A stretch of DNA of 64,000 bases from UBA11574 sp964591175 (GTDB lineage Bacteria > Desulfobacterota > Desulfobacteria > Desulfobacterales > UBA11574). A model generated the notes under the pieces. It ran no database searches and was not told the DNA's origin. It saw only the letters and a program-made list of their open reading frames with translations. Positions 7,487 to 16,087 of the stretch are shown here, piece after piece (position 1 is the stretch's first letter; the number at the start of each line of letters is the position of its first letter). The stretch covers positions 9,529 to 73,528 of the forward strand of contig CAZQAF010000010.1 in assembly GCA_964591175.1 (NCBI GenBank), read 5' to 3'. The position numbers and the translations under genes were made by a program.

Positions 7487-8338
7487 ATGAAGGCCAAGAC
7501 GATATTGTGGATGATTGTTCTGTTGATGCTGCCTGTCATTGCACATGCACAAAATCAAAACGAACTGATTCAATCCCTTTACATAAAGTCCGGCATAGAC
7601 AAGCAGGTCAGGCAGCTTCCGCTTTTAATCCGATCCAGCGTGGTACAGGCACTGGAAAAAGATGATCGCATCAATGGCTTGCCCCGGCATACGAAAACGG
7701 CGATTAGCGGTTCTGTACAAGAATCGTTTTCACCGGAACGTATCAAGAAGACGATCATAAAAAAAATAAATGCATCCATGACCGTCAAAGATCTCGACAA
7801 CGTTCTAAATTGGCTGGATTCGCCCCTTGGGAAAAAATGCACTCGGCTCGAGGATGCGGCTTCAACACCGGAAATCTTGTCCGACGTCAAAAAATTTGCG
7901 ACTCGGCTGAAACAGGCGCCGCCGGCTGATCGTCGTCTGAATATCTTAAGAAAACTGGATGCCGCCGTTAAAGCGACGGAAACAAATGTTGAAATTGCGA
8001 TGAATACACAGATTGCGGTGGCCTATGCCGTTGTTCAATCACTGCCCCGGGAGCAGCAGGGCTCCCTGAAAGACATTGCCGCCCAATTGGAAAAAAATCG
8101 CCCTCAAATCGAGGCGGTGATGAAATCGCAAACCCTTTTGTTCGCCCTGTATATCTATCGGGATTTAACGAACGCGGAGCTTGAAAAATATATCCGGTTC
8201 GCATTATCTCCGTCCGGCATCAAATATCACGACGCAACCATTTCAGGGTTTAAAAAGGCACTTTTAGACGGCAGCTTAAAATGGGGCCAATCCATTGCCG
8301 GCATATTAAACCAATCCGGTCATCAGTCGGATATATGA
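7487..8338 (+). CDS. Exported protein of unknown function, DUF2059-like
   Basis: A 283-residue exported protein. Residues 1-21 form a signal peptide ending in AHA, followed by a helical, Lys/Gln-rich mature domain. The LDNVLNWLDSPLGKKCTRLED segment and a second similar stretch near the C-terminus (ELEKYIRFALSPSGIKYHD) look like two diverged DUF2059-type repeats. One Cys is present in the mature part. AGGAG lies before the ATG at 7487; an upstream in-frame start at 7409 overlaps the promoter and is rejected. The gene stands alone behind a sigma-54 promoter at 7394, so its expression probably depends on an NtrC-type activator responding to a specific signal. Its job in the periplasm is unknown. 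Confidence 0.7.
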   Translation: MKAKTILWMIVLLMLPVIAHAQNQNELIQSLYIKSGIDKQVRQLPLLIRSSVVQALEKDDRINGLPRHTKTAISGSVQESFSPERIKKTIIKKINASMTVKDLDNVLNWLDSPLGKKCTRLEDAASTPEILSDVKKFATRLKQAPPADRRLNILRKLDAAVKATETNVEIAMNTQIAVAYAVVQSLPREQQGSLKDIAAQLEKNRPQIEAVMKSQTLLFALYIYRDLTNAELEKYIRFALSPSGIKYHDATISGFKKALLDGSLKWGQSIAGILNQSGHQSDI

Positions 8339-8454
8339 TGGCTCCGGGACGACAAACACAAATTCGACCCGGAATATTTCTCTTAATTGGGTCATAAAAA
8401 CCGGTCACTCTGGAACGGCTTTAAATAAAATAGCTCCTATGGCCCAGATTTTTA

Positions 8455-9378
8455 CTATTCAGCAAACAAATCCGTGCTTAAATATCTTTCGCCGGTGCTC
8501 GGCAAAACAACCACGATTTGTTTTCCTTTGTTTTCGCTCCGCTTTGACAGCTCCAGGGCGGCCCAGACAGCAGCGCCGGATGATATGCCGCACAAAATCC
8601 CTTCCAGCGCCGCCAGCTTTCGGGCGGTTTCAAAGGCCTGATCATTGGTCACCGTCACAATATCGTCGATGATGTCCGTATTCAGCACCTCCGGAACAAA
8701 GCCGGCGCCGATGCCCTGAATTTTGTGCGGTCCGGGCTTTCCGCCGGAGAGAACGGGCGAATTCGCCGGCTCCACCGCCACCGCTTTAAACGACGGCTTC
8801 CGGGCCTTGATCACTTCGGATACGCCGGTAATGGTCCCGCCTGTTCCGACCCCTGAAACAAATATATCCACGTTGCCGTCCGTACTTTGCCATATTTCTT
8901 CGGCAGTGGTCCTGCGATGCGCTTCCGGGTTGGCTGGATTTGAAAACTGGTTGGGCATATACGCGTTGGAGGTGTTTTTCAAAATCTCGCCTGCTTTTGC
9001 GATGGCCCCTTTCATGCCCTCTGCTCCGGGCGTCAAAACAAGCGTTGCACCGAGATGTTTTAAAAGCTTTTGCCGCTCGATGCTCATGGTTTCGGGCATG
9101 GTCAACACCAAAGGATACTGTTTGACAGCGCAGACAAACGCCAGGGCAATGCCGGTGTTGCCGCTGGTGGGCTCCACAATAGTGGTCTGCGGGTTTATCA
9201 ATCCTTTGGCCTCGGCGGCTTCGATCATGGAAATGCCGATTCGATCCTTGACGCTTCCCAGTGGATTGAAAAACTCGAGCTTTGCGACAATATCGGCGCC
9301 GAGTCCATCGGCAATGGTATTGAGACGCACCAGCGGCGTCGATCCTACAGTGTGATTGATATCTTTGAATATGCTCAT
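8455..9378 (-). CDS. cysK: Cysteine synthase A (O-acetylserine sulfhydrylase)
   Basis: PLP-dependent enzyme that makes cysteine from O-acetylserine and sulfide in the cytoplasm. The 307-residue protein has the PLP lysine Lys44 in NPLGSVKDR, the PTSGNTG loop (70-76) that holds substrate carboxylate, and the phosphate-binding GVGTGGTITG. Length matches CysK. The start at 9378 has GGAGGG eight bases before it; an in-frame start at 9468 would add 30 atypical residues. It lies 123 bases downstream of hdrA in the same direction, so it may be the last gene of the hdrCBA transcript. cysE, which makes its substrate, is at 51052 and carries the same promoter-operator module as hdrC. Confidence 0.95.
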   Translation of the reverse strand: MSIFKDINHTVGSTPLVRLNTIADGLGADIVAKLEFFNPLGSVKDRIGISMIEAAEAKGLINPQTTIVEPTSGNTGIALAFVCAVKQYPLVLTMPETMSIERQKLLKHLGATLVLTPGAEGMKGAIAKAGEILKNTSNAYMPNQFSNPANPEAHRRTTAEEIWQSTDGNVDIFVSGVGTGGTITGVSEVIKARKPSFKAVAVEPANSPVLSGGKPGPHKIQGIGAGFVPEVLNTDIIDDIVTVTNDQAFETARKLAALEGILCGISSGAAVWAALELSKRSENKGKQIVVVLPSTGERYLSTDLFAE

Positions 9379-9501
9379 GATTCCCTCCGTAATGATGCGC
9401 AGCGATGTGCGCCCTGGATACTTCCGGTGTCGCAGGTCAGGGTACTCCCGGCATTCACACGTCGCCAAACGATGTGCCGGTGACTTTCGGTTGATTAATC
9501 T

Positions 9502-12500
9502 TCAATTTGCCATGGCCGACGACAGCAAGGCATCGATCTTTGCCAAAACCTGATCGTCGGTGCTGTGTTTCAATTGGATGGCCTTGGCGGGACATTCCGA
9601 CGCGCAGATACCGCATCCCATGCAGGCCGACGGCGGAATCTCGGACACCCCGTCTTCATTGATAAACGGCGCATGGAACGGGCACACGCGGACACACGCC
9701 AGACATGCCGCGCATTTTTCAGCATCGACTTCGGCCACGGCTGCGGACGTCGTCATCCTCTCCCTGCACAGAATTTTCATGGCCTGCTGCCCGGCGCTTT
9801 TGGCCATGGTGATGCTCTCTTCGATAAACCGGGGGCTATGGGCCAGACCTGCGAGAAAGATACCCGAAGTGGCAAACTCGACAGGTCTTAATTTTGCATG
9901 GGCTTCCAGGAAAAACCCCTCGTCGGCAACAGGCAATTTCAAAAGACGGGCGATTTGCAATGCGCCTTCACCGGGCCGGATGCCGGCGCTCAACACCACC
10001 AGGTCTGGCTCGACGCGAAAATCCTGGTGAGAACTGCGATCCGTGAAATCGACGATCACTTGACCGCTGTTCTCATACACCGCCGGTTTTTCTTCAGGGA
10101 TGTACCGAAAAAAAAGGACACCTTTTTGCCGAGCTTTTTGATAATACAGTTCCTTGAAGCCATAGGTTCTGACATCTCGATACAACACAATAATCTGCAC
10201 ACCGGGGTTCATTTCTTTGAGACGGATACTGTTTTTTACGGCAGCCGAACAACACACCCTGCTGCAAAAGGGAAAGTCGGGTTCCCGTGATCCCACACAT
10301 TGAATCATCACAATTCTTTTGAGTTGACGGGCCCATGAAGGATCATCCAGAAGTCGTTTGGAGAACTGGACCTGAGTTAGAGTCCGCTCATCTTCTCCGT
10401 AAAGATACTCTTCGGGTTCATACGGACGCCCTCCGGTGGCCACAACCACGGCACCGTAATTGATATCGATCTGATTGTCATTGTTTTGAAGCGTCCCGTT
10501 AAAAGCGCCTAAATGTCCGCCGTGGGAAACCAGTTTGCTATCCAGATGAATGGAAATATTCGGATGATGGGTGACCCTTTCGATGAGATAGCGGATCAAT
10601 CGTGCAGGGGAATGTCCTTCCAGCGTAAATGGGAGATTTTGCGCAAAACCCCCCATCCGGTCGCTTTTTTCCACCAGATGAACCTGAAATCCCAGATCCG
10701 CGATGGTCAATGCAGCGGTCATGCCGGCAAGGCCTGCGCCGATAACCAGTCCTTTATTTATCACCGGATACGATTTGTCATACAGCGGTTCAAGTTGAAT
10801 GGCCCGGGCCACGCTGGCTCGAATCAGATCCTTGGATTTTTGGGTGGCTTTATCACGATTGTTCCCGTGAACCCATGAACACTGATCCCGGATACTGGCC
10901 AGCTCGAACAGATAGGGGTTCAATCCCGCTTCTTTCAGGGTTTGCTGAAACAACGGCTCATGGGTTTTCGGCGAGCACGCCGCCACCACCACACGGTTCA
11001 GCCGATGTTTTTTAATAAGATCGATAATGTTCTGCTGGGTTTCTGTGGAGCAGGTAAACATAAAGTCGGTGGCAAACACCACGTGGGGGAGTGCTTTCAC
11101 ATCCGCCACCACTTCCTGAATATCTACCACACCGGCGATGTTGGTGCCGCAATGGCAAACAAAAATCCCCACTCTGGGAACGGCCTCAATGAGTTCTTCC
11201 GCCACCGGCTCTAGGGCGATGGTTTCAGTATGTCTGGCCTTGCTGACAAGGATGGCGGCTTCGGCGGCGGCGGCACCGGCCTGAATGACGGTTTCGGGGA
11301 TGTCTTTAGGCGCTTCGATGCCGCCGCAGACAAATATTCCCGGTCGGGATGTGGACACCGGCTCATCGAATTCCGTGGTCAAAAATCCATAAGGATTCGC
11401 CGCCAATCCCAGCCTTCCGGCAAGATCGGTAAACCCTTCAGACGGTTTAAAACCGCTGGATAAAACCACCAGATCGTATTCCTCTTCCTTTTTCCGATTG
11501 CGGTGGTGATCAAAGGTCTCGACGATCAGATTCTCGCTTACGGGATTCAGATAGATCTGAGAAATCATGGATCGCCGGTATTCCACGCCGTAATTGAAAC
11601 GTGCGCGATCCACATAATCGTCGAATCCTTTGCCGTGGGCTCGAACATCCATGAAGTAAATGGCGGCCCGGGTATCCGGCTCATGGGTACGGGTCAAAAT
11701 GGCTTGTTTGGCGGCATGCATGCAGCAAACCGAAGAGCAATACGGTCGGTTTCTGGAAGGATCCCGTGACATGACGCACTGAATCCAGGCGACACTTTGA
11801 GGAACTTTTCCGTCGGAAGGCCGCCGGATGTGCCCTTCATAGGGGCCGGTGGCCGACAGCATCCGTTCATACTGCAGGGACGTCACCACATTTTGATATC
11901 TTCCGTAACCGAACTCTCCTTCCTTGGCTGTCAAGGCCGGTTCGAAACCGGTTGAAATCACCAATGCGCCGGCCTCGATTTCCAGGGTTTCGGGCTTCTG
12001 GTCGTATTCCACGGCATCAGCCGGGCAGATTTTTTGGCAAACCCCGCATTTTCCTTTGGTTAAGTAAAGACAGTGTTCGGCATCAATGGCATACTTTAAG
12101 GGAACGGCTTGGGGAAAGGTCAAAAATGCCGCTTTTCGCATTCCCAGCTCTCCGTTAAACGGGTCCGGCACTTTTTTGGGGCATTTCTCGGCACACTGGC
12201 CGCATGCAATGCATTTTTCCTCGCTGATGTACCGGGGACGCTTTTCAATCTCCGCGATGAATCGCCCCGGGTTTCCTTTTAGATCGAGGATGCGGCTTCG
12301 GGTCAGAATTTCGACATTTGCATGCCCGGCCACCTGGACCAGTTTGGGAGAAAACATGCAGGTGGAGCAGTCATTGGTCGGAAATGTTTTGTCCAGGCGC
12401 GCCATTGTACCGCCAAGGGTGGGCGATTTTTCGACGAGATAGACGTAAAAGCCGGTATCCGCCAGATCGAGGGCGCACTGGATCCCGCCGATGCCGCCGC

Positions 12501-12546
12501 CGACAACGATAACTTTTCCCACCGGATTTTTAAGATCAACTCCCAT
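9502..12546 (-). CDS. hdrA: HdrA-like FAD/iron-sulfur protein, double-length
   Basis: A 1014-residue flavin/iron-sulfur protein of the heterodisulfide reductase subunit A family. In such complexes HdrA bifurcates or relays electrons through FAD and [4Fe-4S] clusters in the cytoplasm. It has a first Rossmann motif VVGGGIGG (about 14-21), the HdrA Cys region CSTCMFS (60-66), a ferredoxin motif CIACGQCAEKCP (112-123), and a further Cys cluster at 159-174. Both halves carry a CVxSRxP...C...CC motif. A second Rossmann GAGLAGM lies near 602. The C-terminal end has two [4Fe-4S] motifs (CAACLACVRVCP, CMGCGICASECP). The two halves look like a duplication. It follows hdrB after 95 bases containing a hairpin. 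No MvhD or Flx partner is adjacent. Confidence 0.9.
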   Translation of the reverse strand: MGVDLKNPVGKVIVVGGGIGGIQCALDLADTGFYVYLVEKSPTLGGTMARLDKTFPTNDCSTCMFSPKLVQVAGHANVEILTRSRILDLKGNPGRFIAEIEKRPRYISEEKCIACGQCAEKCPKKVPDPFNGELGMRKAAFLTFPQAVPLKYAIDAEHCLYLTKGKCGVCQKICPADAVEYDQKPETLEIEAGALVISTGFEPALTAKEGEFGYGRYQNVVTSLQYERMLSATGPYEGHIRRPSDGKVPQSVAWIQCVMSRDPSRNRPYCSSVCCMHAAKQAILTRTHEPDTRAAIYFMDVRAHGKGFDDYVDRARFNYGVEYRRSMISQIYLNPVSENLIVETFDHHRNRKKEEEYDLVVLSSGFKPSEGFTDLAGRLGLAANPYGFLTTEFDEPVSTSRPGIFVCGGIEAPKDIPETVIQAGAAAAEAAILVSKARHTETIALEPVAEELIEAVPRVGIFVCHCGTNIAGVVDIQEVVADVKALPHVVFATDFMFTCSTETQQNIIDLIKKHRLNRVVVAACSPKTHEPLFQQTLKEAGLNPYLFELASIRDQCSWVHGNNRDKATQKSKDLIRASVARAIQLEPLYDKSYPVINKGLVIGAGLAGMTAALTIADLGFQVHLVEKSDRMGGFAQNLPFTLEGHSPARLIRYLIERVTHHPNISIHLDSKLVSHGGHLGAFNGTLQNNDNQIDINYGAVVVATGGRPYEPEEYLYGEDERTLTQVQFSKRLLDDPSWARQLKRIVMIQCVGSREPDFPFCSRVCCSAAVKNSIRLKEMNPGVQIIVLYRDVRTYGFKELYYQKARQKGVLFFRYIPEEKPAVYENSGQVIVDFTDRSSHQDFRVEPDLVVLSAGIRPGEGALQIARLLKLPVADEGFFLEAHAKLRPVEFATSGIFLAGLAHSPRFIEESITMAKSAGQQAMKILCRERMTTSAAVAEVDAEKCAACLACVRVCPFHAPFINEDGVSEIPPSACMGCGICASECPAKAIQLKHSTDDQVLAKIDALLSSAMAN

Positions 12547-12615
12547 AATGATAAAAATCCATCTATTTTCTAAGATATTTAGCGCTTAGCAAAACCAAGC
12601 GGTATCGCCGCGTCT

Positions 12616-12640
12616 TATAAAATCGTTTCACGATTTTATA
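12616..12640. other. Hairpin between hdrB and hdrA
   Basis: A perfect 10-bp inverted repeat, TATAAAATCG and CGATTTTATA, with a five-base loop lies just after the hdrB stop in the hdrB-hdrA gap. It is AT-rich and lacks a T-run, so it is more likely an mRNA processing or stability element than a terminator. Confidence 0.5.
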
Positions 12641-12641
12641 A

Positions 12642-13475
12642 TCAGATTGCATTGATTTTGCTTAACAACGGAACCGGATCGGCAAAATGCATTTTAAACC
12701 ATTTCGGATCCCCCCTGTCGCTGAAACTCAACCGGATAAGCTCCGTAAAATAAAATACCGGAACCGGTTGTTCTAACCGATCCTTCTGAATCATATCCAA
12801 ATTCGACTGGCACAACGGACAGGATACGACAACCGCTTCGGCACCGGCCTGCCGCGCTTTATCCAGAAGTCTTTTCGTCAACGAATTTCCGATTTCCCGG
12901 CGCCCGATGCCGATACTGGCGCCGCAACAGGTGGCTTTATAAGACCAGTCGATCACCCGGGCGCCGACGGCGGCGGCGATGCGATCCAATGTCTGGGGGT
13001 TCTCATAATCCGTATAACCGGTAATCCTCGGCGGGCGCACCATCTGACAGCCATAATAGCAGACCAGTTTCAGGCCGTTTAACGGCTTCAACACCCGTTT
13101 CTTGATCTGTTTGATCATGTCCGGTTCTGCCAGAAAACGCGTCATATCATGAACCTTTAAATCGCCGGTCACCGGCCACGGGATATCCAGCACCTTTTTT
13201 TGTACCATCTGTTGGGAAAACCGGAGACGGTTGAAACAGTTGGCACATGGCGCGACAATATCAAGGCCCATTTGTTCTGCGGCAGACAGATTCCTTGCCG
13301 GCAATATCACCGACATGGCCTCGCTGAGGCTGTGGGCGGCCGTTGCCCCGCAACAGGACCAGTCGTCGATTTCCACCAGATCGATATCCAGCGCTTTAAA
13401 TATCGCATCAATGGATCGCGCATAATCGACGGCCATGCCTTCCAGAGAACAGCCGGGATAAAAAGACAGTTTCAT
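12642..13475 (-). CDS. hdrB: HdrB-like CCG-domain protein
   Basis: A 277-residue protein with two CCG domains, as in heterodisulfide reductase subunit B, whose paired domains hold noncubane [4Fe-4S] clusters at the disulfide-reducing site. The first domain has PGCS, then WSCCGATAAH and a CANC pair; the second has CYYGCQ, then TCCGASIGIG and SCPLCQ. Both are complete. The ATG at 13475 overlaps the hdrC stop by one base, with GAGGAG upstream, so the two are translationally coupled. Together with HdrC and HdrA it makes a full HdrABC set. What thiol or disulfide it acts on in this organism is unknown, since methanogen coenzymes M and B are not expected here. Confidence 0.9.
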   Translation of the reverse strand: MKLSFYPGCSLEGMAVDYARSIDAIFKALDIDLVEIDDWSCCGATAAHSLSEAMSVILPARNLSAAEQMGLDIVAPCANCFNRLRFSQQMVQKKVLDIPWPVTGDLKVHDMTRFLAEPDMIKQIKKRVLKPLNGLKLVCYYGCQMVRPPRITGYTDYENPQTLDRIAAAVGARVIDWSYKATCCGASIGIGRREIGNSLTKRLLDKARQAGAEAVVVSCPLCQSNLDMIQKDRLEQPVPVFYFTELIRLSFSDRGDPKWFKMHFADPVPLLSKINAI

Positions 13476-14110
13476 CAAACAATTTCTCCTCGGGCTTGAA
13501 TATAGGCTTTTCGAATCTCCTTTATAAGCTTCGATCTGGACGAGAACGGTTTCAACCTTCCTTTTTTCAACAGGGCCAGGCCCAACAGGAGCTCTTCTTT
13601 CAAATTACCGCTTTTAATTTTTTCGTTCAAAATATTCGGTTTTGAATAAAACGCTTTCATCAACCGGAATTCGTTGACCCTGCCGGATTTGCTCAGAACC
13701 TCCAGAAATGTCTGGTGAAACACAGCAAGGTGTTTTTCTTTGGGTGCAATGGATGAGTGCGCCGCAATGTTTCTCAAATGATTGATGATTTCCGCAACCC
13801 TCACTTCATTGGGGCAGTAAGTGGTGCACATCTCACAGGACAAACATACCCATATGGTGGACGATCTCAACAGGTCTTCGCGCCATCCCAGTTGAACATA
13901 ACGAATGACCTGGTGGGGTTTGATGTCCATGAAATGACTGACCGGGCAGGCATTGGTGCAGCGTTCGCATTGATAGCACGCCGAAACATTCCCATTGGTT
14001 TCCCCCTGGATTCTGTTCAGAAAATAATCCCCTCTGTCGCCGATGCGTTTTCTTTTTTTTCCCGATCGGCGTTCGGATGCCGTCTTGTGATCCATTACCG
14101 AGGTGTTCAT
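13475..14110 (-). CDS. hdrC: HdrC-like iron-sulfur protein
   Basis: A 211-residue protein with two [4Fe-4S] ferredoxin motifs: Cys45/48/51 with Cys55 (CYQCERCTNACP) and Cys89/92/95 with Cys99 (CLSCEMCTTYCP). This matches heterodisulfide reductase subunit C, which passes electrons between HdrA and HdrB. The first 40 residues are basic and probably unstructured, and the C-terminal region is helical with no membrane segment. AAGGGA precedes the ATG. It is the first gene of the leftward hdrCBA operon. The promoter with its palindromic operator lies at 14262-14290, giving a leader of roughly 145 bases. Confidence 0.9.
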   Translation of the reverse strand: MNTSVMDHKTASERRSGKKRKRIGDRGDYFLNRIQGETNGNVSACYQCERCTNACPVSHFMDIKPHQVIRYVQLGWREDLLRSSTIWVCLSCEMCTTYCPNEVRVAEIINHLRNIAAHSSIAPKEKHLAVFHQTFLEVLSKSGRVNEFRLMKAFYSKPNILNEKIKSGNLKEELLLGLALLKKGRLKPFSSRSKLIKEIRKAYIQARGEIV

Positions 14111-14260
14111 TGTTTTCCCTTATTAAACCTTGGTCGTGCATGAAAATGGATAAGCATCTTTATTTCTCATCAGTTTTCATCCAAACCCATAAAACTGCCT
14201 CTGATTTTTCATGAAATATTCGCGTTAAAATCTTGCCGTATCATGCGGGCACGAAAGATC

Positions 14261-14290
14261 AATATGCCACATCGTGGTATATTCTGTCAA
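14261..14290 (-). promoter_or_regulatory. hdrC promoter with palindromic operator
   Basis: Read on the minus strand: TTGACA (14290-14285), five bases, then TACCACGATGTGGCA (14279-14265), running into a -10-like CATATT at 14266-14261. The palindrome fills the spacer, a usual place for a repressor. The same spacing and palindrome recur at 20992-21017 and 50901-50926. The rest of the 402-base gap 14111-14512 holds the hdrC leader on the left and, on the right, only a weak sigma-54-like site near 14438. Confidence 0.75.
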
Positions 14291-14512
14291 CGAATAAAAA
14301 ACGCGGAGCAATCATGCATCGCGCATTTGGGTCCTCATTGAAATATAATGTAAAACCTCATTATATGCAAAAAGATTCTGCATGCGGGCGCATCGGCATT
14401 TCACAATCCTACAACACCAGCTGATGATGACACAATGTGACATGATTGTTGCATCTCTCAAGACCTTGTGATAATTTAAAGCGTCAGCAACTTAAGTTAA
14501 GGACTCAAATCG

Positions 14513-16087
14513 ATGCCGGACAGAAAACCTTCGGTCGTGAACATTGCCCTTGTCGGCGGGGGAAAGCTTTGCAGGGAAGTTCTGAAAAAGACGACGTTTG
14601 ATTTGACCCAAGATAGTGTCAGCGCCCCTGTCCTGGCTGTGGCAGACCCTGATCCCGCTTCTCCGGGAATGCTTCAGGCGGAAGAATTCGGCCTGCTGAC
14701 ATTCAGTGACTATCACGATCTTTACGATCGTCGCTACAACATACACCTGATTATCCTTCTGACTCCCGACGAGACAATATTGGAAGACATCCTCGCTACC
14801 CGGCCGTCTCGAATCAGGATTATGGCTTTCAATGTCTTTAATGTATTCTGGAAGGCGCTTTCCGCTGAAGAGAACAAGTTAAGAAAGCGAAATGAAGAAA
14901 TTGAAACCATTTTAAATGGCATTCAAGATTATATTATGGTCATCTCTCCCGGCATGGATATCATAGAGGTCAATGATGCTTACCTGAACAAGATGAAATA
15001 TTCGCGCAAAGATGTTATCGGACGCAAGTGCCATGAAATCTATCAGCAATTGATCTATCCCTGTGATGAATCCGAATACGATTGTCCCCTGGGCGACGTC
15101 ATCCGAAACAAAATACCCTGCCGTCAAATCCGGACCCGGGTCGGCCCTGACGGAGATCCGCTTCATATAGAGGTCAGTGTCTATCCTGTATGGGAAAAAG
15201 ACGGCAAAATTTCAAAATTTATTCATATCAGCCGGGATATTACCCAACAAAAACAGGAAGAGGAAGAAATTACCCGGCGTCTTGAGCATATGGTCGAAGA
15301 ACGAACGCGGCAGTTAAAAGAAACCCATGACAAGCTTCTTCATCAAGATAAAATGTCTTCATTGGGAAAGTTGTCTGCTTCCGTGGTTCATGAAATCAAT
15401 AATCCCATCGCGGGCATCCTGAACCTGACGATGCTCATGAAGCGGATTATTGAAGAAGAATCGATCGGATGGAAGAAAGATATCGAAACGTTTCTTCACT
15501 ATTTGAGTCTCATGGAAACGGAAACCCGGCGTATCAGCCGAATCGTCACGAATCTGCTCGCCTTTTCCCGAGAATCCAAGATGGATTTTAAAAAGGTGGA
15601 CCTCAACCGGCTGATCGATAAAACGCTGTTTTTAAATGCGAACCTTCTTAAACTGAACGGGGTTAAGATTGAAAAATATTACGATCCGGATCTGCCTGAA
15701 ATTATCGGTTCGGAAGATTGTCTTCAACAGGTTTTTATGAATATCATTTCCAATGCCGCTGAAAATATTGAAACGGATAAAGGCGGTACTTTGAGCGTGA
15801 AAAGCCAATTCCTGAAAAAATCCGACAAGGTTTCCGTCAGTTTTGAAGACACCGGCGTCGCGATTCCCAAAGCGGATGTTTCCAAAATTTTCGAACCTTT
15901 TTTTACCACCAAGAAGAAAGGAAAAGGTGTCGGACTCGGACTGTCGGTGGCCTACGGATTGATCAGAGATCATAGCGGCACCATCTATGTGAAACCCGGT
16001 GAAGAAAAAGGTAATATCTTTACCATACGACTCCCCTTGAAACAACCCACCGTAACCCCCGACCAACGCGGAGGATTTTATGGATAA
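14513..16087 (+). CDS. Soluble PAS sensor histidine kinase with Rossmann-like N-terminus
   Basis: A 524-residue kinase with no membrane segment. The N-terminal 120 residues look like a nucleotide-binding alpha/beta domain (NIALVGGGKLCREVL), in a place where most kinases have a sensor. A PAS domain follows (about 130-245), with several Cys residues (CHEIYQ, PCDESEYDCP, PCRQ) that could bind metal or sense redox. Then come a coiled linker, the HisKA box with His293 in HEINNP, and a HATPase domain with GVGLGLSVAYG. The last eight bases overlap the regulator gene that follows, so the pair is co-translated. It presumably phosphorylates that regulator. The signal is unknown; a ligand in the N-terminal fold or Cys-based sensing are possibilities. 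Confidence 0.85.
   Translation: MPDRKPSVVNIALVGGGKLCREVLKKTTFDLTQDSVSAPVLAVADPDPASPGMLQAEEFGLLTFSDYHDLYDRRYNIHLIILLTPDETILEDILATRPSRIRIMAFNVFNVFWKALSAEENKLRKRNEEIETILNGIQDYIMVISPGMDIIEVNDAYLNKMKYSRKDVIGRKCHEIYQQLIYPCDESEYDCPLGDVIRNKIPCRQIRTRVGPDGDPLHIEVSVYPVWEKDGKISKFIHISRDITQQKQEEEEITRRLEHMVEERTRQLKETHDKLLHQDKMSSLGKLSASVVHEINNPIAGILNLTMLMKRIIEEESIGWKKDIETFLHYLSLMETETRRISRIVTNLLAFSRESKMDFKKVDLNRLIDKTLFLNANLLKLNGVKIEKYYDPDLPEIIGSEDCLQQVFMNIISNAAENIETDKGGTLSVKSQFLKKSDKVSVSFEDTGVAIPKADVSKIFEPFFTTKKKGKGVGLGLSVAYGLIRDHSGTIYVKPGEEKGNIFTIRLPLKQPTVTPDQRGGFYG

Noticed and set aside
14314..14424. 36-codon frame in the hdrC-kinase gap
   Set aside because: It has an acceptable ribosome binding site but no protein-like composition, and it lies in a control region.
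14438..14453. Sigma-54-like TGACAT-N5-TTGCA before the kinase gene
   Set aside because: The second G of the invariant GG is A. It is too weak to call without support.
14490..14501. CTTAAGTTAAG repeated near 14492 and 29098
   Set aside because: The shared 11 bases lie before two unrelated start regions. Two AT-rich copies in 64 kb is not enough to claim a regulatory site.
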